A DNA stretch of 64,000 bases from Amaranthus tricolor (GCF_026212465.1 NC_080057.1:10945319-11009318), one strand, 5' to 3'; numbered from the stretch's first letter, positions 1-13,293 are shown. A program made the numbers and translations. The notes: generated by a model not told the origin, from the sequence alone.

Positions 1-406
1 CTTCCTGTTTACGCCACCTTAGTGCGGCAGGATATAATCTTTCCTTCAGTTTCTCCAGGAATTGTGGTCATCTAAAGTTTGGATCAGCAGTACATTGTGG
101 GTGCAGCATTGTCCACCAGTTTTCAGCTTCACCCTCTAGATAATAGGCGCCGATATCAAGTTTTTCTTCTTCTGGGCATCTGGCTGCCCGGAATACCTTT
201 TCTATGGTCCGGATCCATCCTTCTAATACCACCGGATCAGTAGTGCCATTATATGAAGGAGTTTGCATCTGCAAGACTTTATCAAATGCGGTTTGTCCCT
301 GCCTCTGGCAGTTATCCCGACTAGCCAGAGCTATTACTACATCCTCGAGCACTCTCCTTCTGTGCTCGTCTTCTGTTTTCAGCCTCGAAGATCTCGTGGA
401 CGTCAT
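1..406 (-). pseudogene. Ty3/gypsy gag fragment (gypsy A)
   Basis: Start of a Ty3/gypsy Gag polyprotein, read on the minus strand from ATG 406. Gag is the structural protein that packages retrotransposon RNA. The translation has the plant retrotransposon-gag pattern: a FDKVLQMQTPSYNGTTDPVV stretch, then WIRTIEKVFRAARCPEEEKL, then YYLEGEAENWW. After residue 112 there is one in-frame TGA (bases 68-70) where a Trp (TGG) is expected; the frame then continues as PQFLEKLKERLYPAALRW to the window edge, so the frame is open apart from this stop. The rest of the element lies left of the window. The primer site and LTR lie just upstream (583-602 and 604-3493), confirming minus-strand polarity. Confidence 0.85.
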
Positions 407-582
407 TTTCTTACCACAAAATTCACAATACTCGTTAATTTACAATAATATGCATCTAAGCATTCAATTATAAACACCATGTGACACTATTCACAACGTA
501 TACCCCAAATCCCCTCAACACTGTCTGGGGTTCTAAAAGTCAATTTCTATTTCAATTATATATCCTATGCATGTGTCTTAGG

Positions 583-602
583 ACCATTTGCTCTCATACC
601 AA
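583..602 (-). other. Primer binding site of gypsy A
   Basis: Reading the minus strand just inside the LTR gives TTGGTATGAGAGC, one mismatch from the TGGTATCAGAGC complement of the 3' end of initiator tRNA-Met used by many plant LTR elements. It lies 1-3 bases from the LTR end, as expected, and fixes the LTR at 604-3493 as the 5' LTR. Confidence 0.75.
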
Positions 603-603
603 C

Positions 604-3493
604 TGTAACAACCCCGTCCCATAATTATTTGTAATTACTGATGCGGAAGCACACTACGGGACAGTGCATTACGTTGACACAGAAGTAAAGGCGGAAAAAG
701 GGAATAAAATATTATAAACTAATGAACATTATAAACATATGGCTAAACAGGGGACCTAGGAAATTATGTACTAAAAGTTTTAACTCCAAAAAAAGAAACG
801 TGAGGCAGAATAACCTTAGATAGGTAAGCAAAGTGAGGACTATTCAAAAACTTTTCCTACTAGTTCAAAACACATGCGATACTAAATTAAAACGTCAGAG
901 GCAAGGCTCTAAGCTCACAAAATGTTGCCCCAACGCCCGATTGATAAATATATAAGTATGTCATTAATAATCTTCACCTGAAAATATTAACAACGGTCCA
1001 CAATCAGTAGTGAGTAACTAGGAGTCCTTCTAAGGTAATATCTAACATGTAACGTAGAAGTACATCTGTCTTCATAGAATACTACATCAATAATTCAGCA
1101 CATAAATTCATTTTAATCCTTATAATAAAATATTCTACAGTAAACAAGCGCTGCATAACAGTATCCAATGTAATCATATGCAAGCATAACAGTATAAGTT
1201 GTAAAATCACACATTAATTATAGTAGAGGAACAGACGCCAGTACTACACGCAGTAACACTTCTCAAGCTTTTCCGGGATTACAATCCCTCAGTTAACGCA
1301 CTAACTGTGTCTAAGAATGGCCAAACTCCCGCTATTGACATTCCATACCGAATGCAATAATCGGACGACAACAACCACTTGAGGATATGGTACTCCATAC
1401 CGAATACACTAACACACTCCATACCGAGTGTGTGGGGCCCTATAATATCACCATTCCATACAGAATGGTGGTGGCATTTGTTTCACCCATCAACCGCAGT
1501 CTAAGGGTTTTCCTCTCCATACATGCATCACATATAATAATGACATCATGAAGTATTGGGCAACCAATTCATGCTTCATGCCATCTAGGTGAAAAAACTC
1601 TCATGCATCATAAGATATCCATAACATATTATAGAAAAATAAACATGAAGCATAAATATCCTCACTAAAATCAGGTTAACAACCATTTTGTATTAAAAAG
1701 AGTGGCTTAGTTTAATCCCTTCTTTAGTGTATTCCTTCAGATATTTACCAAACTTTCAATGTCATAACTTTCTGTTTAGAGCTTCAAAATAAGAATTTTT
1801 TGAGTCTAAATTGGTTAACTTTTTATAAACTTTACCTTTCATTAAGGAAGTTTTTACTGATTCTAAATCCATAACTGAGGAAAAAACACTAAACATAACA
1901 GCTTGTCGTAAAAAATAGAATTGCTATGTCCAGTGTATTACGAAGGCCATAACTCAGCGTATACAACTCCAATTTAAGTGATTCTTGAGCCTAAATTCAA
2001 GTACTTTAAAAGATATACAAGTTTTATTTGAAGCGTTTAAGCTAATTCTGCCCCTAACTAAGTCAAATATGCTAAAACATTAAAAATCTTATTTTTCAAC
2101 TAATATTCTAAAAACAGAACACTTGCGACTCAACGAAGTGAAACGACGTCATGTTCTTTGGGTCATTAGGAATCCTAAATGAATTATTTGAAGCTGATTT
2201 TCGGATATGTTTTACGCCTATATTTAATCTTTCCTAAACATTAAGAATTACAAAAGTTGGGTTAGCATATTAGTCTCTAAGTCTAATTTATTAACAATAG
2301 GTAAAACTGATTTTTCAGATTGTATATTTCTACAAATCCAATTAAAAACACCACTTTGAAAATTACCCAGATTATGAAATTTGGACACAATTATATTAAT
2401 ATAAGTAGGAGTTTTATTTGAGATTTATTAGAGCAATGTAACAAGTCCTTTATGTTTGATTAATTCAGGGCAAGAACATGTTACCTTAACAAAAAACACC
2501 GAAAACAAGACGTTAATATAAAAATAATTATAAATACTTATAAAAATACCCATATCCCGAATTTAACGCGTAATATCAAAAATTTCATTAGGAGTAATAT
2601 CTAAAAAGAACGAAGCTAAAATAATTCTTTAAGTATCCTAAATAGTCTCAACATACGCAAAAGGTCACAGCATGTACCCGGTTTGGTCTTTGCTTAATTC
2701 TACCCATTTTTAAGGCATGAGACTTGGATTAAATCATTTGTACATACTGTATATAAAAAATACTAACTTAGAATTGGATCTAGTTACCTTAAATCTTGGG
2801 TTAAAATCACTAAATGGTTGAAGAAACCACTCGCCTAGCACACGTCCTGCTAGGCGTGTTGCTGCTGCCTTTTTGCTTGTGTTTTTTGGTGATCTTTTAT
2901 GCAAGATTTGAAGGGATTTCTTGCTTGAGTATGTAGAGAAACGTTTTCAGAATAGTGGGTAGTCTTTAGTTTCCTTAATTAAGAAGGATGAGAAACTAAT
3001 TTAAGGAAACAAATGGATGTGTGCCGGCAGCTCAAAGGATGAAGCAAGGAGGTGACTTTGCTTAGGCTTGAAGTTCTCTCTTATGTTCATGCCACATACC
3101 CTAGTTTAGGTGGATTGGTGTCACATATTGACATGCTTGCTTGAATGGAAGGCTAATTAAAACATAAGAAGGTCATTTTGAAGGCTTAAACACTAGACAT
3201 GAAGAATTAGAAATTAAAGGATCATAGTTGTGTACATTGTTGTACATTGAGGTGCTTGCTTACCTATGCTAACTTGAAAAAAAAGTGTAATTATGCCTAC
3301 ATTTCATCATTTTGGACATGAGTGGGGTTAAGAAAGCTCGTTTTAGGAATCGAATTAAATTTACCCGGGGAAAAATTCCTTATAAATTTAATCGTTTCAA
3401 AGCTTCTTGTTCTAATTAAAATTAGAACGTTTATGCCTTAATTTCCAAGGTTATTAACCTCAATTATGTGATACTAGTTTCTTGGGTGTTACA
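604..3493 (-). repeat. 5' LTR of gypsy A (2.9 kb)
   Basis: On the minus strand this begins TGTAACACCCAAG and ends GGGGTTGTTACA: TG...CA termini of the form common in plant Ty3/gypsy LTRs. The primer site follows directly. At 2,890 bp it is long for an LTR. Around 1340-1480 it has several imperfect repeats of CCATACCGAATG. No ORF of note lies inside. The partner LTR is outside the window, so neither LTR identity nor the target duplication can be checked. Confidence 0.8.
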
Positions 3494-4779
3494 TTCAACA
3501 AATCACACAAATAATCTATAATTTCCCTATATCTCCCAGGAGTTGAAGGATAAGATTCTTATCGAGTTTCAATGACTAAACGTTGTTATTTTTTCTTTAA
3601 TCCTGTACAACGAATAACATAGCCCTTCCTAGGGTTTCACCGATTAAACCCCTAAGAGAACAACTCACACGATTGAAACATGTAAGACAATGGTTTTAAA
3701 TAATGCAACAACCATAAGCATGATAAACATAAATGAAACAAGAAAAAATAATGGATATATGTAATAACTATTCTGGAAAACAATGAATGCAAAAGGAAAG
3801 TAATAAATACAATGACAAGACTTAAAAGCAATAAAGAAAATGACACTCACAAACCAATATGGATGCTACAATAAAAAAGTAATGAAGATTCATAAAGAAA
3901 GCTTGAAGCCAAAATGTTCAAAGGAAGAAACTGGAAAATGTAGAATATTGAAAGAAATAAAACTATAAAACTAGGATTTAATGAACTAAGGATTGCTTAA
4001 GATTTTATTCTAATAACAAAGTTAATATAGAGAAAGCATCAAAGATAAAGCATAAGATGAAAAAGAACAATAATGAAAGTAATGAAATTAAACAAGCAAT
4101 ATACGAAAGCAATAAATGGCTTGAAAGCAACAATGGTATGAAAATTTATATCAAAAAGAATGCTTGAACATGAATGTAAATGTTGAAGACAATAAAGAAA
4201 GCTTAAATGGAAGACATTAAAGAAAACAATAAAACTAATTCAGGGCATAAAATTAGAAGAAAGTAATAGGGATGATGTCATAAGCTTCTACCATAATTTA
4301 GGGCAAAGTTTCGGTCGAACCTAGGGGGCTTCGGTCAAAGTTAAGAATTCAACCAAAACAGGAGAACACAACAAGCCTTCATTTCACCCGAAGCTTGGAT
4401 AATTTGCCTGAAGCTGGATATGCATACAACCTGTTGCAGCTGGTGAAGATAGCTTCGCCCGAAGCGATATTAGTTTCGCCCGAAGATGTGAATCTGACCC
4501 GAAAATAGGCCTCTTTGTCTGAAGATGGAAGAAGAAGAAACAAACTTAAATGGCCTTAAGTATCAACTTCAACCAAAGCTATTAAATCTCGACCAAAATT
4601 GGGGATTTCCAAAAGCCAGAAGCATTAAGGTATTATTAAGTTTTTAAAGTTTTCTAAGTCTTCCGACGGACCGATCAACCTCCTGTTCAAGCTTCCTTGT
4701 ATCCTTGAGGTACGAGGGAACGTCCGAACTTCACAGGGTCACTGGGGGAGTTTTGAATTGCATGCCGAAGTGTCAAACG
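3494..4779. other. Unassigned AT-rich DNA, probably LTR-derived
   Basis: No supported gene. 3640-4260 is A-rich with loosely repeated AATAAAGAAAGCTT-like words. 4309-4530 has clustered CCGAAG / CTTCGG words, including a TTCGCCCGAAG palindrome. This looks like retrotransposon LTR or UTR sequence, but no LTR ends were found. It is interrupted at 4780 by CACTA-1 and resumes at 15215. Confidence 0.3.
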
Positions 4780-4796
4780 TATCACTAGTGGAAAAA

Positions 4797-5047
4797 AACC
4801 TTATTTGCTGCGTTTGTCGGCCATAATATGCTGCGGTTTTGGCCCCAAGCAATAGTGATAGCAGCAAATGCCCTATTTTAAATGTTGCGGTTTAAAACCG
4901 TAGCAGAAAAGTGCTTAAATGCTGCGGGCTTCTTAAAAAACTGCAGCAAGTAGATAAGACTATATGCTACGGGCTTCTTAAAAAATCGCAGCATATAGTC
5001 TTAACTATATGCTGCGGTTTTTTAAGAAGTCCGCAGCATATAATGTT
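4797..5047. repeat. CACTA-1 left subterminal palindromes
   Basis: Repeated words TGCTGCGG and CCGCAGCA occur in head-to-head pairs, e.g. TATGCTGCGGTTTTTTAAGA against TTCTTAAAAAATCGCAGCAT. Each pair can fold into a hairpin. CACTA transposases are known to bind clustered subterminal repeats, so these are probable binding sites. The matching right-end cluster is at about 14930-15190. Confidence 0.7.
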
Positions 5048-5544
5048 TTTTTTTCTTTTTTCGTTTAATACTAATAATAATCCAACAATAATGTACAATT
5101 TAATAAACAATGATTAATCCAATAATCCAATGATAATCACAAATAATCACCAATAATCTCTTTGTAATAATAAAATCTCGATCGTATATATAATATAATA
5201 ATATGTACGTACATATATATATATACATTAAAGTCCTAAAAATCTAAACTAATTACAATTTACTAAGGACAAAAATTAGCAAGATACGCGGCGATCTTGT
5301 CTTTTAATTCGTGAATTTCTTCATTTCTCAAGGGGCGTGTTTCCCTTGGAATTTCGTACAGAACCTATAATATAATATAAAATTAAAAGATTAATAAACA
5401 TTAGATTTTACCAATAATTATATAGTAAATATATATATTATAATTTAAGAACGTAACAAATACTTACTGCATCTATGTTTTCGACTCCAACCTCCTTCAA
5501 AAATTTTTATAATATCGTCCATGTATTTCAGAGTGTAATAGCCG

Positions 5545-6930
5545 CAATCAACGAAATTTGAAGGTTGTCGAAAGCACTAAGAGAAAATAGATGTTAGTGC
5601 CAAAAAAGCTTAAAAACACATAAAATCTCAACTTAACACGTAATTTTAGCATATGACTATGATTTTCAATACTAACCACTTCAACACAATAATATATACC
5701 AAATAGTGTTGTGTGCCAAGTTTCGTGCAAAACAAACCAAGTTTGAGCTACTTTATGCGCCAAAGTGCTAAAAATGCTTAAAACCCCATAAAATCGCAAT
5801 TTAACACGTAGTTTCTAACATATGACTATGATTTTAAATTTTAACCACTTCAAAACAATAATATATACCAAATACTGTTGTGTGCCAAGTTTCGTGCAAA
5901 ACAAACCAAGTTTGAGCTATTTTATGCGCAAAAGTGCCAAAAACGCTTAAAAACCCATAAAATCGCAACTTAACACGTAATTTCTAGCATATGACTATGA
6001 TTTTAAATTCTAACCACTTCAACACAATAATATATACCAAATAGTGTTGTGTGCCAAGTTTCATGCAAAACAAACTAAGTTTGAGCGAGCTACTTTATGT
6101 ACAAAAGTACCAAAAACGCTTAAAAACCCATAAAATCGCAACTTAATACGTAATTTCTAGCATATGACTATGATTTTAAATTCTAACCACTTCAACGCAA
6201 TAATATATACCAAACAGTGTTGTGTGCCAAGTTACGTGCAAAACAAACTAAGTTTGAGCTACTTTATGCACAAAATTACCAAAAAAGCTTAAAAACCCAA
6301 AAAATCGCAACTTAACACGTAATTTCTAGCATATGACTATGATTTTAAATTCTAACCACTTCAACACAATAATATATACCAAATAGTGTTGTGTGCTATG
6401 TTTCGTGCAAAAAGAATAAGTTTGAGCTATTTTATACGCAAAAGTACCAAAAACGCTTAAAAACCCATAAAATCGCAACTTAACATGTAATTTCAAGCAT
6501 ATGACTATTATATTAAATTCTAATCACTTCCACACAATAATATATACCAAATAGTGTTATGTGCCAAGTTTCGTGCAAAACAAACTAAGTTTGAGCTAGT
6601 TTATGCACAAAAGTACAAAAAACACTTAAAAACTTATACAATCGCAACTTAACACGTAATTTCTAGCATATGACTATGATTTTAAATTCTAACCACTTCA
6701 ACATAATAATATATACAAAATAGTGTTGTGTGCCAAGTTTCGTGCAAAAAAAACTAAGTTTGAGCTACTTTATGCGCAAAAGTGCCAAATACGCTTAAAA
6801 ACCCTTAAAATGGAAACTTAACACAGAATTTATAGCATATGACAATGATTTACAATTCTAACCAATTCAACACAATAATATATACCAAATAGTGTTGTGT
6901 GCCAAGTTGCGTGCAAACAAACCAAGTTTT
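5545..6930. repeat. Tandem array, about 8 x 170 bp, in CACTA-1 intron
   Basis: The word CTTAAAAAC recurs at about 5607, 5775, 5945, 6117, 6288, 6457, 6627 and 6793: spacing 166-172 bp. Each unit also has a CATATGACTATGATTTTAAA block, ACACAATAATATATACCAAA, and GTGTGCCAAGTTTCGTGCAA. Copies are clearly related but diverged. The array sits in the intron between the protease His/Asp and Cys exons, judged by comparison with CACTA-2. Confidence 0.88.
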
Positions 6931-7007
6931 GAGCTCTGGATATAGATCCCATTTGTCCAGGCACTTTCTTCATTGTGCTGAAATGCATGGGAAAAGTAAT
7001 AATATAT

Positions 7008-7151
<144 letters not shown>

Positions 7152-8061
7152 CACTTAATTAAATCAAATTGGTAAAATAATTAATATTACGTACGCATTC
7201 AACAATGCTTTGAAATTTTGTTGCGAGGCAGGCTTTAAGGTTTTTGTAGTGAGTCGAAGATAATGAACATCACCATAGGTAGACATGGATAAGAGCTACG
7301 TTCAACATATCTCCTCTCAAAAATTGCCCAATGTCACTAGGACCAATAATTACAAATGGGCTCTCTACAAAGCAAAATTGTTCCTTATGCAGGTTTAGAA
7401 TGATTGGGTCCTCCTCACTTATGCGAGATACACAAGTGTGCAGCCATTTGCAATCTTGAGAGAGATCTTTTAGCTCCGCATCAGTCAGAATGGGAGTGCT
7501 TGGTATCGACTTTGACCCAATCGACACCTTTGCTGACGAATCGATCTCTCTCCTAGATCCCTTTGGTCTCTTTTGCTATTTCAATTTATACAATTAAATT
7601 AGTGTAAGCATGCAATTAAAAAAATAGAAATAAATAAGGTACAAATGATTATTACCATGTTAGTGAATCGGATCCAAGCATATGGTCATGTGACGAAATT
7701 ACCTAGGGCGTCTGATAGTTTCTCAAGGCTTAATTCTGGCATTGGAACCGAGAGTGAGAAATCTTCAAACCCCTTTAGAATAGTTTCCACGGTCACACTG
7801 ATGTGGCCACTTGTAACAGGTATCGAATGCATTGTTTGGCCCTCTTTGGTTGGCTGGGCCACACCATATACAACCCCAGTTAAGTCGCCATCACTAGCAA
7901 CACCTAACTGAGGCAGCAAAGCAGAACAAGGAGTCGCCTCCTTAAAATTGTGTCATTTAGTATAATAACCATCATAATAAAAATATTAAAACTTGTTACA
8001 ATTTAAATTAATAAGTGCTTATATATTTAAAAACTATGTACCTGTACTTAGGCATGGCCAC

Positions 8062-8225
8062 GGTCCGGGTTGGGCCGGTTCCGTTCCAGTTCCGGTTCCA
8101 CCCGGTTCCGGTTCCATTTGGAACCCGTCGCGACCGGTTTCGGTTCCGGTCCCAAACGGTTCCTTGGCGGTTCATGAGGCGGTTTCGGCGGTTTCAACTC
8201 ACGGGACGGGCGTGTCGGACCATCG
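8062..8225. repeat. GC-rich subterminal repeats of the hAT
   Basis: Degenerate repeats of GGTTCCGGTTCCA, strongly GC-rich in an AT-rich window. A matching inverted block fills about 11425-11690. Subterminal motif clusters are where hAT transposases bind, so this is the probable cis-acting region. Long ORFs across it are compositional. Confidence 0.75.
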
Positions 8226-8577
8226 GTTCCATTTTTGTTTTTTCTTTAAATATTTATATAATAAAAAATACTATAATATTGCGGACGTACCTTTGATGAT
8301 TACTTGATTATTAGCGAAATTCATTGCTTGTCAAGTTGTCATCGTTATTAAAATATTTACTAAAAATAATGAAAAAAATAAATTAATAAGAAACGAATCA
8401 ATGATAATGTCGATAAAGATGATTAATAAAAAAAGAGGGAGAAAATGGACTTGAACCTAGTACTCAAAGGAATACTAAGCTGCCTACGTATCCCGAAGGA
8501 ATCAAAGCCCACGTAGTTCTTTGTCATACCTTTTATTTATAGTGGTTGAATGTTGATTTATCGTTGTCCGATTGATC

Positions 8578-11147
8578 CTATTCGTCTTCGTCATCATCAT
8601 CTGGTTGGTTAGATGCTTCCGCTGACTCTCCTCCTGACGATGATGCAGATGTATCCATCATCATCCATGGATCATCATCGTCGTTTTGATTATCATCATT
8701 CCTTAGTCCTTGTGTTCGAATCTCCGCTTGATCCCAATCTTTCTTGCAAACACATATTTGAATACTATGTGGAGCAAGACGAGATCTCTTTTCGTCTAAA
8801 ACTCTTCTACCTGCACTAAAAGCAGACTCAGACGCAATTGTTCACGCAGGAATTGCAAGGATATCCTTTGCAATTCTCGATAAAATGGGAAATTTTACAG
8901 ATTTTTCTTTCCACCACTCTAAAATATTATAGCTACCTTGGTCAATTTCAAAGTGGTGTTTAAGATAACTATCTAATTCTAAATATGAGGTGGAGGGTGA
9001 AGAATAAGATGATCCTACAAAACTATCATCTTGACTCATTATATTAGCTATTACCGAATTATAATAAGAGGGACGTGCCGAAACGCTAGCACGCCTAGAC
9101 GTATCGCGTTTTGGGTTATATACACTAGCGTAATAATCATAGAGTTCTGCTAAAAGTTTCTTACATGTTCCAACATAATTATGTACATCAGTAGGCGGGC
9201 GATCTAACGATTGGTAGTAAAATCCTATTACTTTAGTAAGGACTTCAGTTTTAAAACATGGGTCTAAAATGGTTGCCATTCCATAAATATAAGGAAAATC
9301 GGAAAAATATGCCTTCCATTTTTCCATCATATCTGCAAGAATCGGCTTCAAATATGGGTTAGTATCATCATGCGTATGTTTAAGGAGATGATAAAAAATA
9401 ATAATACACTCACTTATTACTAAGTGAGCGTTCGGTTCATAAACATATGAAAAAATCTTAGTTGCGTGGTCATACGCTTCTAATATTTTATGTACACCTA
9501 TAGCTAATTCCCAAGTGTCATCAGCTATAAAGCTATCTGTACACTCACTATACAGTTGTGTTATAACTGGACGATAAGCAATTGCCTTTCTTAATAAATC
9601 GTTGGTTGAGCCCCAACGTGTAGGAGTATCTAATGACCAATACACTTTTTTTAGTTGATATTGGTCACATAATTGTTTATATCGTCTCTTTATCTTTCCA
9701 ATCCTATGCCACTTCACTATATCTCTAATTGGATTTAATAAATCGCTTAATTGTTTTATACCTGCTTGGCAAGATAAGTTAACTATATGCGCACAACAAC
9801 GTATGTGTAATAAGCTACCCCCAAGGATAAAACTAAATGCAGGTTCGTTAAACAAAAGTTCTATACATTTAATGTTAGCGGTTGCATTATCAGTAGAACA
9901 ACAAAATATCTTATCTAATAAGTTCCATTCTCTACATATCTCTACTAATCTATATTTTATGTTTTAACCGGTTTGTCTTTCTGGCATTGTCTCAAAAGCA
10001 ATTATTCTTTTTTGAATAATCCAATTTTGATCTATCCAATGTGCTGTTACACACATATAAGATTCTAAATGTGGGGGAGCAGACCAAATGTCAGTTGTTA
10101 TGCTAACCCTACCATTAAATGATTTAAACATTTCAACTAATTCATAGCGCATTGATTCATATAATTTAATTGTGCGTCTCTTAAGAGTGCTCCTAGGGAT
10201 TGCTCTATATTGTGGTTGCAAAGTTTTTCTAGTGAAACGCTCGTGTGCCCTACTTTCACCGTGGTTAAAAGGCAATTCATCACAAATTACATACTTAGAA
10301 AATTCATCAATCATATCATTACAATTATATTTAAAAGGCATACCTGTGCTGGGAATGTCCCACTATCGGCTTCCACTTGTGGTCCCGCTGCCGCTTGCTA
10401 TATGAGTTTCTTTTGTGATTCCTTGCTTCTTTGCCAAATGTTTGTTAAAAGATCCCGTACCACCACCTAACACGTATTCACAAAACACAATAAATAAATT
10501 TTTATAAAATATGAATGTATAATGTATGTATAAAAAACTTAAAAAGTATTTACCTCTGGCGAAACTGTATGCAACTAAGGGCTTTACTCTTTGACTTTCA
10601 CAAATTTGACAAGTGCATAAGAAAACATCTGGATTGTCGGTTGGTTCTTTTGTAAAATACGACCACACATGTGAAACAGCTCTACCACCAGGAGGTGGCA
10701 TTGCCGGAAAAGGTTGTCTTACTGGTTCATCTTCATCTAAATAAATAATTTAAAATTATAAAACTATAATTAAATAAATAAATAATTTAAAATTTAATTA
10801 ATTTGAAGAATAAAATTATAAAACTAACCGATAGTTTGGAAATTGACTCGTTTACCACGAGCTTGTCTTTGTTGTTGTTCTTGTAGTTGTTCTTCATGTG
10901 ATCTTGTTGATGACTGTCGAGATACATGTATCCCAATAGGGGTCGTTGGTTCCTCTTGTTGTTCTTCTTCTTCATCAATTTGTATTTCTCTTTCCACTTC
11001 TTCTGCATAATTATATAATTCGGGGTCGTACCCTTCTGGATAATTTGGTTCATAAATATAATTACTAATCGAAGGTGTTGTTGATACCGACGGAGTAGAA
11101 GTGGCCTTTCTTTTGGAGGAGTTGGAACCTTCCAATGATTTTGCCAC
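8578..11147 (-). pseudogene. hAT transposase (BED finger + hATC), decayed
   Basis: Transposase of the nested hAT. Exon 1 (11147-10829) is acidic and Gln-rich. Exon 2 (10736-10555) has a BED-type zinc finger: SHVWSYFTK, then CTCQIC; its His (FNKHLAKK) lies in exon 3. Exon 3 (10468-8578) has the catalytic core (RVSITTDIWSAP, CSTDNATANIKC, LDTPTRWGSTNDLL) and the C-terminal dimerisation domain (LDSYLKHHFEI, ILEWWKEKSVKFPILSRIAK, then SESAFSAGRRVLDEKRSRL). Introns are GT-AG. Three in-frame stops break it: TAG 10363-10365, TAA 9964-9966, and TGA 8842-8844, the last where relatives have Ser before TIASESAFS. The frame is otherwise open, so decay is by point change only. Confidence 0.88.
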
Positions 11148-13293
11148 TTTAGTAACTTTTTTTGAGGCTTTTTTTCAAAAAGGAAGACATGATTGATAAT
11201 ATTGTAATAATAATAGAACTAAGAAATAAATAAATAATTAATAGACTAATTATGTAATTAACTAAATTAAGAAATAATTAAAAGACTAATTATGTAATTA
11301 AGAGAATAATTGCGTAATTAAAGAATTAAGTAGAGAGAGTAGGAGAAGAGATGAGTTGTGAATGAAAATGATTGAAAGTGATGGGTATTTATAGAAAAAA
11401 TTGCAACAGCTAGAAACGGCTAGTTTTTCACGGTTCCGGTTCCATGGAACCGGTGGGCCGGTTCACCCGGACCGGTCCCGTTTCCGGTTCCGGTTCCATG
11501 GAACCGTTGGACCGGTTCCGGTTCCAAACCGCGGTTCTTAGGTCCGGTTCATGCTGTTTTTTTTCCGGCGGTTTCACGGTTCCGGCAACTTTTTTTTCGG
11601 CAGTTTCACGGTTCGGGAGCTGGCGCAAACGGTTCCGGTTTCGGATCCGGTTCCAAGCGGTTCGGCACCGGTTCGGTTCCGGGTAACCCGCCCCGTGGCC
11701 ATCACTACTTGTACTACTAGCTTCGCAGTTGGCTCCGGATTTTGAGCAACGGAGTACATGGTCTCCGGTGTGGGGTTTTGCCCTTCAGGGGTAGTAATGA
11801 GCTGGGGTGCTACGGGGGTAATGGGCTCGGGTGTTGGCTCGACCGAAGCATTAGGATCCCCATGTTGACTTTGCTGATCCTTGACAATCAGGTTTGCCAA
11901 GTCAACAGTGGGTGCTCCCATCTTCTGCAACACGAGTGCCAGTTTGGCGCGACGTCCCTCGTATTTGCTGCTCGGAGGGTTGCTACTTCATCAGACATCG
12001 TTCGGGATTGAGTAGCAACACACTCTTTGCCGAATGCCTTCTTTAACTACATGACTATATGCCCTCAATGGTCTTTCCTTAAGACCATTTGCAATGCGTC
12101 AACATTGCCTCTTGGGGTGAACTGTAGCTTCTTTTTCCTTCCAGCCCATCTGTTCAAATAAAAAGTGACATATAACAATTAGTATAAGTAAATCAAAGCC
12201 AAAGAATACATAACAAATCAAGAATATACATAATAATTTCAAAACTCACCACAGCATCAGCAGCCTTCTTCGTTCCCGGATCATTAATGGTAAATTTACC
12301 ACTTGGATCTCCGGAATGAAGCCCGCAATACCAATCTCGCACCCGATCTCCAATAGGAGTATTCACGAATGCGGAGGTAGTCGTAGATGAGAGTGTGGAT
12401 GGACTTTGATTGGGGTATAAACCCGCATCCACCCACTCTTTTCGAACCTCATCGTATGTTTTTGGGCCCAAGCGATGGTAAAACTTCGTTTTGATTGCTG
12501 ATTCAGAAGCTTTACCACGCTTTTCCTAATTAATCAATAGAAATCAAATGTCATATATTAGTTTAATGATTCAATCAAAAGAACTAAATTCAAATCAAAA
12601 GCTTATAATATAATATGGAATACTTACAATTTCAATGGGAGTTGTTCTTTTGGCAACAAAAGCCTCCCATTCCTTCTTTGATATGTGACCCTATATTTCG
12701 TAGGGCATCTTTGAAGGTGCTTGCTCTCCACCTTCGTTTCCCATTTTGACCTTTTTGGTCGTATGGGCACGCTTCTTTGAGATACAGCTAGTAACTAACT
12801 TGGATTTGAAATCTCTGAATCTTTCAGCAACAGCTGAAAGAAACACATTCTTCTTCTCCTCATCGTTCTCTATGTGAAAAAGATTCTACAAAGAAAAATT
12901 ATATTTATTAGTGTTAATTAAATTAATTTTAAAATGAAACTATATGAATAAAAATAGTGAAGTTGCGTACCACAGTATCATTCCATAGAGAGTTCTTCAA
13001 ACCATCTGGAACCTCGTTCCATGCGTGCAATATGGAAATCTTGCGAATACATAGGCCCACTTATTTTACATATTGCCTACGCCATTTTCCGCAGGGTTGA
13101 CCCAATGCATTGTATTCCAAATGCATGGATTCTGTGACTTTGAGGTTTTTCGTAGGACCTCGCCCTTTTCTTTTCTTATTGGTGGGGTGTCTTCAGTCTC
13201 ATAATCATTGTTAAGTGGTGGAGCGTCTTCAGCCATACGCTTGTATCTGACAATTTCGTTGCTCATTATCCGAGGTCTCAATTTCGGAGACAA

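Larger units (their letters stand above)
8049..11707 (-). mobile_element. hAT transposon nested in CACTA-1
   Basis: Ends TAGGCATGGCCACGG (8049) and CCGTGGCCATCACTA (11707) form imperfect inverted repeats. An 8-bp target duplication flanks it: CCTGTACT (8041-8048) and CTTGTACT (11708-11715), one mismatch. Eight bases is the hAT signature. CACTA-2 carries the empty site at about 20311 (ACCTGTAGCACTGGCTCC), so the insertion followed the divergence of the two CACTA copies. Element length 3,659 bp, with one transposase gene on the minus strand. Confidence 0.93.

Noticed and set aside
5545..6930. CRISPR-like array
   Set aside because: Units of about 170 bp are continuous tandem repeats without unique spacers, in a plant transposon intron.
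8015..8307. GC-rich ORFs at the hAT ends (also 11428-11933)
   Set aside because: Compositional: repeats of GGTTCC read open in several frames.
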